Of a stretch of 64,000 nt of DNA, positions 1-10,370 are shown in pieces. The position numbers were made by a program, and so were the translations under genes. Source of the DNA: Christiangramia forsetii KT0803 (lineage in GTDB: Bacteria > Bacteroidota > Bacteroidia > Flavobacteriales > Flavobacteriaceae); NCBI RefSeq assembly GCF_000060345.1, contig NC_008571.1, positions 682,001 through 746,000 on the forward strand. Reading direction: 5' to 3'. Below the pieces are notes generated by a model that worked only from the letters and a program-made list of their open reading frames with translations, was not told where the DNA came from and made no database searches. Each line of letters starts with the position of its first letter. The stretch's first letter is position 1.

Positions 1-69
1 ATACTTCTGAGTAGTTGGTGGGCTTGTGACGGTCCGGGATTATTTTACAGCCAGGAAAATATCAAATGA
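1..69 (+). CDS. Possible C-terminal end of an upstream gene (partial)
   Basis: Frame 1 is open from the window edge to a TGA at 67-69 and would encode the last 22 residues of a protein whose start lies outside the window. The other two forward frames stop almost at once. I do not recognise the peptide, which is rich in Trp, Ser and Gly. It could also be chance, since 22 codons is short. It would converge on the minus-strand gene ending at 83. Confidence 0.3.
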   Translation: MLLSSWWACDGPGLFYSQENIK

Positions 70-82
70 AAATCTACTGAGC

Positions 83-304
83 TTAGTCAAACATTGATTT
101 TACAATGGTAATTATTCCTTTAAACATTAGAAAGATTGCTGCAAACGTGGCGATAATACCCAAAATTAATATGAGGATATATAAATCTTTATCCTGATTA
201 TTAAAAGCGCTATAAAGAACAGAAGGACCAATCATAACTAGCGGAAGTGCTGCCGCCAGATATTTGATACCTTTTGATAATACTTTCTTGTTTGTATGTT
301 TCAT
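83..304 (-). CDS. Small two-helix membrane protein, DUF6095-like
   Basis: A 73-residue protein with a basic N terminus and two hydrophobic segments, about residues 15-35 and 41-65, joined by a short polar loop (NNQDKD). This is the pattern of the small flavobacterial DUF6095 membrane proteins, as I remember that family; no function is known to me. It starts one base after the stop of the DUF4249 lipoprotein gene and reads in the same direction, so it is probably the last gene of the TonB receptor operon. Confidence 0.7.
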   Translation of the reverse strand: MKHTNKKVLSKGIKYLAAALPLVMIGPSVLYSAFNNQDKDLYILILILGIIATFAAIFLMFKGIITIVKSMFD

Positions 305-305
305 C

Positions 306-1115
306 TTATTCTACAATATATAAGGTGGAATCTACTTCAGATAGCCTGAAGTATCCAAACGGATAGTTATCTGGATTTGTTTTATTTATAATATTTCCTT
401 TTACTGTTGCCGGCATCGTTTCAAAAGGACCACCTCCTTCGGTGCCCAGTTGAGAGCGTAATATAAATAGAAATTCATAGTAGCTTTTTGATATCCCCTG
501 TATCTGAATTTCAATTTCATCATCTGGTTCAATGTCTTCCGTAGAATAATAACCAAAAATTTGATTTCCATTCGTAAATTCATCTTCATAGATTTCAAGG
601 CTTATATCTTCATCAATAAATTCAAATAAATAATAGTCCTCTGTACTCACAGGATCTGTATAAAAAGCCTTTATTTCGATTTCATCACCTGCGAAACCAC
701 CATTTTCTAATTGTTCAATATAATCCAAGCTGGTTACCGGAATTAGAGTTTCTGTCGCAGTATAGAGTTCACCATCCAGATTCACCTCTAATTCATAGGT
801 CCCGTTCAGTACGGGTTGAAAATTATTATTGATATAGATGCCATCCTGTTGATGCAGGAATTTAAACTCCGTCCCGTTTTCAGAAAAAATACGTACCTGT
901 GCATCTTCAATACTCTCGGTGTTTTCCTCATAGAAAGAAGAGGTTCTCGAAATTTTAATTATTTGATTATTTCCCTCTGTTCCTTTAAACCATTCTATAG
1001 AGGCATCAATTACCAGGCGTGGCTCGCTTTCTTCTAAAGGAATGCTCACAACTTCTTCGCAGGATATTAAAATCAAAGAAGAAAGAAGAACTATAAATTT
1101 AAGATATGTTTTCAT
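306..1115 (-). CDS. DUF4249 lipoprotein, partner of the TonB receptor
   Basis: A 269-residue exported lipoprotein. Residues 1-18 form a signal peptide ending in a lipobox, with the lipidated cysteine at position 19. The rest is an acidic, beta-rich domain of the DUF4249 type, including the usual early segment in which a predicted strand follows the phrase EPRLVIDA. DUF4249 genes characteristically lie directly downstream of a TonB-dependent receptor in Bacteroidota; here the receptor's stop codon abuts this start. By analogy with SusD it may sit on the outer membrane and help deliver the receptor's substrate, but the substrate is unknown. The role is an inference. Confidence 0.8.
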   Translation of the reverse strand: MKTYLKFIVLLSSLILISCEEVVSIPLEESEPRLVIDASIEWFKGTEGNNQIIKISRTSSFYEENTESIEDAQVRIFSENGTEFKFLHQQDGIYINNNFQPVLNGTYELEVNLDGELYTATETLIPVTSLDYIEQLENGGFAGDEIEIKAFYTDPVSTEDYYLFEFIDEDISLEIYEDEFTNGNQIFGYYSTEDIEPDDEIEIQIQGISKSYYEFLFILRSQLGTEGGGPFETMPATVKGNIINKTNPDNYPFGYFRLSEVDSTLYIVE

Positions 1116-3503
1116 CTAAAATTTGAAATTATAGGTTATAGAGGGTATTATTCCAAAAAGCGATAACCTCACGGCTTCGTTTTGATTGGTGTCTGAATTT
1201 TCTCTAAAACTAATGGAATAGGCATTTTGCCTGTTATATACATTGTAGATTCCAAAATTCCAGGAAGAGCTAAGCTTAGTGTTTTTATTAGATTTAGGGG
1301 TTAAGGTTGCCGATAGATCTAAACGATGATATTCAGGTAACCGGTTGGCATTTCTCGCACCATAAACAGGGACCGTGACCCCCTGGTGTTCATATTGGGC
1401 AGTAGGATAGGTGGTAGCTAGACCGGTTTGAAATATGAAGTTGGCATTAAATTGCCATTTCTTATTTAATTTATAACTCCCGGTAATACTTAGGTCATGG
1501 GTTTTATCATAATTGGTAAGATACCATTCTCCATTATTTATTCCAGATTCCAAAGGTGTTCTTCCAGGGGTACGTTGCTCAGATCTGGATAATGTATAAC
1601 CCAGCCAGCCGGTTAATTTCCCTGTATTTTTTCGAAGTAGGAATTCTATTCCATAAGCTCTTGATTCCCCATTAAGAACTACTCTCTCAATAGCAGTGTT
1701 GGCGATTAAATTAGCGCCATCTATATAGTCTATTCTATTATCTATATGTTTATAGAAGCTTTCTACTTCAAGGGAATAAATTTTTTCTTTAAAATTCCTG
1801 AAATATCCAATTGCATATTGATCCAATATTTGCGGTTTTATATACTGGCCGCTTGGAGCCCAAACATCTAATGGAGTGGGAGAACTGGTATTTGAAATAA
1901 GGTGGAGATATTGTGACATCCTATTATAGCTAGCTTTAATAGATTGGTCATCATTCAGCGCATAAGCAACTGCAATACGAGGTTCAAAATTATTATAGGC
2001 TTTTAAAACTTCGCTTTTAGAAACAGTATTGGTTTCGATTATTTCTGCTTCACTATAGATACCTCTTTCAGGATTATAAGCTACAGGATCATTATTTTCA
2101 TAGGAATTGACTTCATCCTGACCTAGTCGAAAAAAATTACTTAATCGCAAACCATATTCCGCAGAAAATTTATCGCTCAGTTGATGTTCCGCAGAAATAT
2201 ATACTGCATTTTCAAAAGCATATTTATTGGATAGTTTGAAATAGTTAATCCCGGAATTTTCATCAATAGGCTCAATTTCTCCGGGATTGAACTCATAATA
2301 CGTATTTTGAATTCCATACTTCAACTGAAATTTTTCATTGATGTAATGGTTAAAATCATATTTTAAATTGAAATTTTTAATACCGCTATCCCAATTAAAA
2401 CCTACAAAATTCAGATTCAAACCATAATAATAATCACTATAAATGGCTGAAAGATTACTGAAAATATTATCTGAAAATATATGATTCCAACGCAGATTGA
2501 CAACCGTATTTCCATAAGTATTTTCAAAATTCTGACTAATATTGAAAACATCCCTTCCAAAATATCCTGAAAGCAACAACTTATTACTGTCATCCAGTTT
2601 GTAACTTAATTTTGTATTAAGATCATAGAAATAAGCAGAATTGTCATTATCGGTTAATTTCAAAAATAAATGGGCATAAGAGCTTCTTGCGCCTACAAGG
2701 AACGAACCTTTATCTTTTACAATAGGGCCTTCGGCCAGAAGTCGGCTAGAAATTGCTCCAATTCCACCTTGCATTTTAAACTCTTTACTATTTCCGTCCC
2801 TTTGATAAATGTCCAGCACAGAAGAAACCCTTCCGCCGTATTCTGCAGGAATGCCTCCTTTATATAATTTTAGATCTTTTATGGCATCAGGATTGAAGAC
2901 TGAAAATAATCCGAATAAATGGGAAGAATTGAAAATTGTAGCTTCATCCAGAAGAATGAGATTTTGATCTACCGCGCCACCACGAACATTAAAACCAGAA
3001 GAACCTTCGCCGGCATTGGAAACTCCTGGTAATAGTAGGAGTGATCTTACCACGTCTACTTCTCCAAAAACCACGGGTAAATTCTGAATAGTGTTTATCG
3101 AAAGCTTATTTACACTCATTTCAGGTTTTCTAATATTCAAACCTTCAAAATCACTTGTAATGAGTACTTCGTCCAAACTTTCTGAAGCTTCCGAAAGCTG
3201 GAAATTCAATTTCTTATTTTCATCCAAAAGGATTGTTTGTTGTACGCTCTGATAGCCGATGTATGAAATTTGAATTTGATATTCCCCTTTTGGCAATTTA
3301 ATAGAATAATAACCATAATCGTTAGTAACCACACCGGTCTCAGCTTCAGGAATGATTAAATTAACACCGATCAAAGTCTCATTACTGGAAACATCGGTAA
3401 TGGTGCCGTTAAGAGTGTATAATTCCTGGCCAATCGTCTGGAGGTGGAAAAGTATAGATATTAGCAGAAATGCTAAATAGCGGGTTTTCAATTTTTTATT
3501 CAA
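1116..3503 (-). CDS. TonB-dependent outer-membrane receptor with carboxypeptidase-like domain
   Basis: A 795-residue outer-membrane receptor. A signal peptide covers about residues 1-26, followed by a carboxypeptidase-regulatory-like beta domain (about 29-115), a plug domain (about 130-235, containing GFNVRGGAVDQN) and a long beta barrel ending in the aromatic-rich SITYNFKF. It would import a nutrient using TonB/ExbBD energy. No polysaccharide genes or iron-box-like site flank it, so the ligand cannot be guessed. It lies 30 bp downstream of a Bcr/CflA efflux gene and directly upstream of the DUF4249 gene, so the four minus-strand genes may be co-transcribed. Confidence 0.9.
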   Translation of the reverse strand: MNKKLKTRYLAFLLISILFHLQTIGQELYTLNGTITDVSSNETLIGVNLIIPEAETGVVTNDYGYYSIKLPKGEYQIQISYIGYQSVQQTILLDENKKLNFQLSEASESLDEVLITSDFEGLNIRKPEMSVNKLSINTIQNLPVVFGEVDVVRSLLLLPGVSNAGEGSSGFNVRGGAVDQNLILLDEATIFNSSHLFGLFSVFNPDAIKDLKLYKGGIPAEYGGRVSSVLDIYQRDGNSKEFKMQGGIGAISSRLLAEGPIVKDKGSFLVGARSSYAHLFLKLTDNDNSAYFYDLNTKLSYKLDDSNKLLLSGYFGRDVFNISQNFENTYGNTVVNLRWNHIFSDNIFSNLSAIYSDYYYGLNLNFVGFNWDSGIKNFNLKYDFNHYINEKFQLKYGIQNTYYEFNPGEIEPIDENSGINYFKLSNKYAFENAVYISAEHQLSDKFSAEYGLRLSNFFRLGQDEVNSYENNDPVAYNPERGIYSEAEIIETNTVSKSEVLKAYNNFEPRIAVAYALNDDQSIKASYNRMSQYLHLISNTSSPTPLDVWAPSGQYIKPQILDQYAIGYFRNFKEKIYSLEVESFYKHIDNRIDYIDGANLIANTAIERVVLNGESRAYGIEFLLRKNTGKLTGWLGYTLSRSEQRTPGRTPLESGINNGEWYLTNYDKTHDLSITGSYKLNKKWQFNANFIFQTGLATTYPTAQYEHQGVTVPVYGARNANRLPEYHRLDLSATLTPKSNKNTKLSSSWNFGIYNVYNRQNAYSISFRENSDTNQNEAVRLSLFGIIPSITYNFKF

Positions 3504-3533
3504 AAATAGAATTAAGTAGGCTAATAAAAAAGT

Positions 3534-4760
3534 TTAAGCTTCACTTAGATGCAGACTTTGCTTCTCTTTCCGGGCAAAACTAAATAGGAGTAAGGAACTT
3601 ATAAATAGACAGGTTGAAAGAATGATTGCCAGCGGAATTGCACTTGATGAATGAAATAAGCTAATTATAAATGATGTTAGTGCACCTAAGATCATTTTTA
3701 GACTGCCTATTAAGGCAGATGCACGACCCGCTTTTTTTTCAAATGGTTCTAATGATAAGGCTGTAGTATTCGGATTTTGAAATCCCAGTAAAAATAACAT
3801 GAGAAATAAGAGAACTACCGTGGTAATAAAACCAAATTCAAAAAATGAATTTACAAGGAAAAGCAATGATAGTACTACCAGAATTACACTATTAAAAAGC
3901 GTAATCTGGAATGTAGAATATTTTCTTAGAAACAGTCGGTTTATCTGGCTTCCCAGAATAAGGCCTGCGGCATTTAACCCGAATAAAATTCCAAATTCCT
4001 TTTGAGTCAGGCCAAAGTTTCCCATAAAAAGTTTAGGTGCGTCTGATATATAAGCAAACATAGCTCCTATGGCAAAGCTACCAGCGAAGGCAAAATTCAT
4101 GAATTTTGGATGTGTAAGTATTCCAAAATACTTTATTGCTACCTGTTTTGGCTTTAGATCTACTTTTCTATCAGGGATTATACTTTCTGGTAAGAACCTG
4201 GAAACACTAATGATCATTAATGCCGAGAAAACGGCCAGAAATAAAAAGATTGTTTTCCACCCAAAAGAATCGATAATAAAACTTCCTACTGTTGGCGCAA
4301 TGATAGGCGCTCCGCCCATAATTAGCATTAAAACAGAAATAGCTCCTGCAACCTCATTAACGGGAAAAATATCGCGTACGATTGCTTTTGCAGCTACCAT
4401 TCCGGCGGCTGCACCTACGGCTAGAAAAAATCTTGAAATTATAAGCCATTCCAAATTTGGTGAATACATACAGCTTAATGCTGAAAGTAGATACAATAAG
4501 AGACCAATTAATAATGGCTTTTTTCGACCATATTTATCCATGATTGGGCCATAAGCTAATTGACCTATGGATATTCCAATAAAATAACTGGTTAAGGTTA
4601 TTCCAATCTGGCTTATGCTGGTATTAAAATCTTTCGCGATATTTTCAAAACCAGGTAGATATGCGTCTATAGAAAACGGTCCCAAAGCGATCATGGTACC
4701 TAAAACTAACAGGATAATATATTCCTGTTTCTTGTTTCTTTCTGAAGTATTTGGCAGCAT
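3534..4760 (-). CDS. Bcr/CflA-type MFS drug efflux transporter
   Basis: A 408-residue inner-membrane protein with about twelve hydrophobic helices, typical for the major facilitator superfamily. The N-terminal segment GPFSIDAYLPG, the loop 2-3 signature GPIMDKYGRKKP and the helix 5 motif GGAPIIAPTVGSF match the Bcr/CflA (bicyclomycin resistance) drug:proton antiporters. The substrate is not predictable. The start at 4760 gives a short polar N terminus before helix 1 and faces the divergent gene at 4912, leaving about 150 bp for promoters. Confidence 0.88.
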   Translation of the reverse strand: MLPNTSERNKKQEYIILLVLGTMIALGPFSIDAYLPGFENIAKDFNTSISQIGITLTSYFIGISIGQLAYGPIMDKYGRKKPLLIGLLLYLLSALSCMYSPNLEWLIISRFFLAVGAAAGMVAAKAIVRDIFPVNEVAGAISVLMLIMGGAPIIAPTVGSFIIDSFGWKTIFLFLAVFSALMIISVSRFLPESIIPDRKVDLKPKQVAIKYFGILTHPKFMNFAFAGSFAIGAMFAYISDAPKLFMGNFGLTQKEFGILFGLNAAGLILGSQINRLFLRKYSTFQITLFNSVILVVLSLLFLVNSFFEFGFITTVVLLFLMLFLLGFQNPNTTALSLEPFEKKAGRASALIGSLKMILGALTSFIISLFHSSSAIPLAIILSTCLFISSLLLFSFARKEKQSLHLSEA

Positions 4761-4911
4761 TTGGCAAATTTCAGTAAACAGGGGTTTCTGGTCTAATTTC
4801 CGGAGCTGTTTAACGAAAGATTAAACTATTTCGATTTAGCTTTATCGAAAAGTTTGAGGCTTGTCAAATTTTAAAATGCGACCTTTGTTTCGTAAATCCT
4901 AATGATCTCTT

Positions 4912-5529
4912 ATGTCCTTTAAAAAATTAAACCCTCTTCTCAAAGAAGCTATTGAGCGTTTAGGCTATGAAAGCCCTACAGCTTTTCAGAAAAAAATTCT
5001 TCCTAAGATAAAAAGTGGTGCAGACCTGTATTTACTGGCTCCAGAAGATAGTGGTAAAACTACTGCTATGATCATAAGTGTAATTCAGAAATTAAATTCT
5101 GAAGCCTTCGAAGATTCCCCTAGAGCACTTATCTATGTAAAAGACAAGGAGGCCGCTTTAGAATTGGAGCAAAAATTTAAGGAGTTTACCAGAGAGATGG
5201 ATTTGCGAATTTATTGTGCTTATGAAGAGCAGAATATAGACGATCAAAAAGATGATATCTATTATGGGGTAGATATTGTAATTGCTACTCCAAAAAGGTT
5301 AAGTAAATTATTCTCCATGACAGGGATTCATTTAGGGCAGTTACAACTTTTTATACTTGAAGATGCTGAATTTCTTTCTAAACCAGGACTTATTGATGAT
5401 GTTGTTAGAATTCCGATGAGCATCAATAAATGTCAGTATCTCGTGTTTGCTGAAAAGATGGAACCGAAAATGAAAAGGCTACAGGATATGTTTATGGAAA
5501 GAGCTCAAATTGTAAAAATGGCTAAATAA
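4912..5529 (+). CDS. Single-domain DEAD-box-like protein with degenerate motifs
   Basis: A 205-residue protein equal to only the first RecA-like domain of a DEAD-box RNA helicase. A Q motif is visible (F3, then PTAFQ at 22-26), and a Walker A-like loop APEDSGKTT at 43-51. VIATPKRL (123-130) stands where helicases have TPGR. The DEAD box itself is replaced by EDAE (150-153), and no SAT motif or second RecA domain follows. A terminator begins at the stop codon, so the protein is not simply cut off by a frameshift. ATP binding may remain but helicase activity is unlikely. It could be a regulatory RNA- or nucleotide-binding relative. Confidence 0.75.
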   Translation: MSFKKLNPLLKEAIERLGYESPTAFQKKILPKIKSGADLYLLAPEDSGKTTAMIISVIQKLNSEAFEDSPRALIYVKDKEAALELEQKFKEFTREMDLRIYCAYEEQNIDDQKDDIYYGVDIVIATPKRLSKLFSMTGIHLGQLQLFILEDAEFLSKPGLIDDVVRIPMSINKCQYLVFAEKMEPKMKRLQDMFMERAQIVKMAK

Positions 5530-5557
5530 AAAAAGCCCCGTTAAAACAGGGCTTTTT
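5528..5557. terminator. Bidirectional terminator between the DEAD-like gene and icd
   Basis: A GC-rich hairpin (AAAAAGCCC against GGGCTTTTT, with one internal mismatch) has an A run on the left and a T run on the right, so it can end transcripts from both converging genes. Confidence 0.85.
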
Positions 5558-5580
5558 ACTACTGTATATTTTAAATTCGA

Positions 5581-7812
<2,232 letters not shown>

Positions 7813-7956
7813 TTAAATTTTTGGTTGCAATATATTCAAAGAAAACCCCGGATTTACCAGGGCGTTATCTCATGCGCAATATACAGTATTTGCGTCTTTT
7901 ATCCTAAGTTTAAAGGGTTTCTCCCCTGTTAAGAAATCATAAAAATTGACATAAAA

Positions 7957-7993
7957 AAGCCATTTCATCTTAATTACTAAAATGAAATGGCTT
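7957..7993 (-). terminator. Orphan terminator hairpin
   Basis: Arms AAGCCATTTCAT (7957-7968) and ATGAAATGGCTT (7982-7993) are perfectly complementary over 12 bp. A run of A on the left becomes a U tract in a minus-strand RNA. The rplS transcript already has its own terminator 330 bp earlier, so this site suggests a separate short minus-strand transcript starting between about 8000 and 8320. Confidence 0.65.
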
Positions 7994-8048
7994 CAGAAAA
8001 CAGTAAATTATCACTCTGATGATAAAAGCATTTTAAGCTTTTTGGTGT

Positions 8049-8120
8049 TTACTGCCTCAAATAATTCCATTCTAAAGGATTTAAAACGGAATCCAACTGG
8101 CTTTTATCTTTCAAACTCAT
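8049..8120 (-). CDS. Candidate 23-codon small ORF
   Basis: ATG at 8118-8120 to a TAA at 8049-8051 would encode the peptide MSLKDKSQLDSVLNPLEWNY plus three residues. It is the only plausible small frame before the orphan terminator at 7957-7993. There is a weak -7-like box (TATGTTTT) just upstream on the minus strand. The unit could equally be a non-coding small RNA. I know of no family for the peptide. Confidence 0.2.
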   Translation of the reverse strand: MSLKDKSQLDSVLNPLEWNYLRQ

Positions 8121-8323
8121 TTTGATAATTCAAAACATAGGTGTTATATAGAAGATGAAAGCCAAAATGTAAAGAACTTGCTTTACATGAATATCGACTT
8201 AACTTAAAATTCTTGTGTCATTTTAATTACTACGATATTTCATATTAAATATAGTGAGAATACTTTTTTTATAGAAACCTTTTAACGTTTTAAAACCTGG
8301 TTAGCTTTGATTTATTCCATAAA

Positions 8324-8349
8324 AAAAGCCCCAATAAATTGGAGCTTTT
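8324..8349 (-). terminator. rplS terminator
   Basis: Hairpin AAAAGCCCCAA / TTGGAGCTTTT with one mismatch and a TAAA loop. An A run on the left gives a U tract for the minus-strand rplS transcript. Confidence 0.75.
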
Positions 8350-8370
8350 AGATTGTATGATAAAGAATAA

Positions 8371-8724
8371 TTATTTTCTAATCGCTTCTTTAATACGAGC
8401 TTTCTTACCGGTAAGACCTCTAAAGTAGAAAATTCTAGCTCTTCTTACACTACCTTTTTTGTTGATCTCAATTTTCTGGATCGCAGGAAGATTGATAGGG
8501 AAAATTCTTTCCACTCCAACAGTACCACTCATCTTTCTAATTGTAAAAGTTTGCGAAGAACCTGTTCCTCTTTTTTGGATTACAACTCCTCTAAAGAACT
8601 GAGTTCTGGTCTTCTGACCCTCTTTAATTTCGTAATAAACAGTAATTGTGTCTCCTGCAGAAAATTCAGGTAGGTCTTTTCTGTCTACAAATTCGTCCTG
8701 AACGTATTTTACTAACGATTCCAT
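8371..8724 (-). CDS. rplS: 50S ribosomal protein L19
   Basis: A 117-residue protein starting MESLVKYVQDEF, the usual length and N terminus of bacterial L19, which sits at the 30S-50S interface. The segments GDTITVYYEIKEG, FRGVVIQKRGTG and the basic C terminus are L19 signatures. An in-frame start 13 codons further upstream (8763) is possible but adds a non-conserved extension, so I prefer 8724. A near-consensus promoter lies at 8796-8825, so the gene can be transcribed apart from trmD upstream. Confidence 0.95.
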   Translation of the reverse strand: MESLVKYVQDEFVDRKDLPEFSAGDTITVYYEIKEGQKTRTQFFRGVVIQKRGTGSSQTFTIRKMSGTVGVERIFPINLPAIQKIEINKKGSVRRARIFYFRGLTGKKARIKEAIRK

Positions 8725-8795
8725 TTTTGATAGTTTAAAGTAAAAATCCAAAACAACATTCACGATGATCGCCAGAGGTTATTTTAGAATGAGTG

Positions 8796-8825
8796 CAAAA
8801 TTAATCAATTTATATTATTGTACAA
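8796..8825 (-). promoter_or_regulatory. rplS promoter of Bacteroidota type
   Basis: On the minus strand TTG (8823-8825), a 19-bp spacer and TAATTTTG (8796-8803) match the Bacteroidota primary sigma consensus TTG-N19-TAnnTTTG. The box lies about 70 bp before the rplS start codon at 8724. Confidence 0.75.
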
Positions 8826-8842
8826 GCCTGTTAGAGAAAAAA

Positions 8843-9523
8843 TTACTCGTCGTCTAAAAGGTCCGGTCTTAATTTCTTTGTTCTTTCGTAAGCCTGGTTT
8901 TCACGCCATTCTTCAATTTTAGGGAGATTCCCCGAAGTTAGTATGGATGGTACTTCCCAGCCTTTATATTCGGAAGGTCTGGTATAGACAGGTGGAGCAA
9001 GTAAATTGTCCTGAAATGAATCTGTTAATGCAGAAGTTTCATTTCCTAATACTCCCGGGATTAACCTTATAATTGAATCACATAAAACGGCGGCTCCCAG
9101 TTCTCCTCCGGAAAGTACGTAATCACCTATAGAAATTTCTTTCGTGATAAATTGATCTCGTACTCTTTGATCTACTCCTTTATAATGCCCGCATAGAATA
9201 ATGATATTTTCAGAAAGACTTAGGCTATTGGCTGTCTTTTGATTTAAAGTCGCACCGTCTGGAGTCATGTAGATTACTTCATTATACTCCCTTTCAGACT
9301 TTAGCTCTGAAATACATTTATCAATTGGCTCGATCATCATGACCATACCGGCGCCACCACCAAATTGATAATCGTCAATTTGCTTATAATTATCGGTAGT
9401 ATAATCACGTAAATTATGAAGATGGATTTCTACAAGTCCTTTTTCTATGGCTCTTTGAAGAATTGAAGCTTCAAATGGACTTTTTAGAATATCTGGAACA
9501 ACCGTGATTATATCAATACGCAT
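8843..9523 (-). CDS. trmD: tRNA (guanine-37-N1)-methyltransferase
   Basis: A 226-residue SPOUT-class methyltransferase that places m1G37 in tRNAs with G36, preventing +1 frameshifting. Signatures are the N-terminal [13 protein letters not shown], the GGGAGMVM loop, the knot segment [16 protein letters not shown] and IPGVLGN. Length is normal. rplS follows downstream in the same direction (118 bp), the common trmD-rplS order, and the coiled-coil membrane protein gene lies 45 bp upstream. Confidence 0.95.
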   Translation of the reverse strand: MRIDIITVVPDILKSPFEASILQRAIEKGLVEIHLHNLRDYTTDNYKQIDDYQFGGGAGMVMMIEPIDKCISELKSEREYNEVIYMTPDGATLNQKTANSLSLSENIIILCGHYKGVDQRVRDQFITKEISIGDYVLSGGELGAAVLCDSIIRLIPGVLGNETSALTDSFQDNLLAPPVYTRPSEYKGWEVPSILTSGNLPKIEEWRENQAYERTKKLRPDLLDDE

Positions 9524-9568
9524 TTTTAAGAATTGAAAAATTAAACCTAATGAATTAGCTAAGATTAA

Positions 9569-10168
9569 TTATGGTGTACCACTACCGCTAGCTTTGTTTT
9601 TTTCATCCTGAAGCATTCTCCCAAGGCGTTGTTCTTTTTCAAGAGCTTTGGTGCGATAAGCGTCAAATTCTTTTTCGGTTTCATCTAATTTTTGCTGAGC
9701 ATCACGGGTTGCTGAATGGGAGCTCTTATACCTGAAGAATATAATGAGTAGAAGTGCAATCAAAACTCCAACAATTCCCCACATCATAGCTTTATAGCCG
9801 CCTTTAGAAAAAGGCATTCCAAGAAACATCAAAGCATCTTTCTCTTCTGAAACTCTATTGAAATCTTCCTGTGTAGCAGCAAGATCAGATTTTAATTTCT
9901 GTATCTCATCGTTTTGCTGATCTACGGTATTTTTCTGAACAACGATCTCTTCTTTTAATTCAGTAATATAACTTCTGGTAGTATTTCTCAATTCTATCAG
10001 CTTGTCATAGTCTACTACCTTGTAGCCCTGATAATTATTTGATTCCTGAATTAATGCTGAAAACTCATCCTGAATAGGGCTTTCCGTCTTAAGGCTGTCT
10101 GTTTGGGCATTCATCTGAAATACACTTACAACAACAAATACAGCGACAATGTAAATTTTGTTACTCAT
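9569..10168 (-). CDS. Coiled-coil membrane protein of unknown function
   Basis: I chose the start MSNKIYIVAVFVV at 10168, which gives about 199 residues with a cleavable signal peptide; an upstream ATG at 10207 adds 13 residues that weaken the signal. After the signal there is a polar region, a coiled coil (about residues 50-110), one transmembrane helix (around GYKAMMWGIVGVLIALLLIIFF) and a second charged coiled-coil tail. Homologues next to trmD in flavobacteria are often mislabelled as tRNA methyltransferases; no such domain is present. It may be an envelope scaffold, but this is unproven. Confidence 0.7.
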   Translation of the reverse strand: MSNKIYIVAVFVVVSVFQMNAQTDSLKTESPIQDEFSALIQESNNYQGYKVVDYDKLIELRNTTRSYITELKEEIVVQKNTVDQQNDEIQKLKSDLAATQEDFNRVSEEKDALMFLGMPFSKGGYKAMMWGIVGVLIALLLIIFFRYKSSHSATRDAQQKLDETEKEFDAYRTKALEKEQRLGRMLQDEKNKASGSGTP

Positions 10169-10320
10169 TTTCCTGGGGATTGATTTTGTTTGGTTCATTA
10201 AAAACAACGAGCGAATGTTGGTGTTAGTATATTTCAGATTTTCGGGAAAGAATTTCGCTAATTGTAAATTTCAAATAGTTTTGAATCAGTTTCTTCTATT
10301 TTTAAAGTGGTGCAAAAATA

Positions 10321-10353
10321 AAAAAACCTGCCGGATTGGACAGGTCTTTTTAT
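10321..10353. terminator. Bidirectional terminator after gap
   Basis: Stem ACCTG / CAGGT extended by CC/GG pairs, with an A run on the left and a T run on the right. It lies just past the gap stop codon (minus strand). Confidence 0.75.
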
Positions 10354-10370
10354 TAAAAAAAAATATGATC

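Noticed and set aside
4069-4554. 161-codon plus-strand frame inside the MFS gene
   Set aside because: It is antisense to a clearly recognisable transporter, has no domain features, and reflects the low stop-codon density opposite hydrophobic codons.
9569-10168. tRNA methyltransferase
   Set aside because: A label I associate with this neighbour of trmD; the protein has only a signal peptide, coiled coils and one membrane helix.
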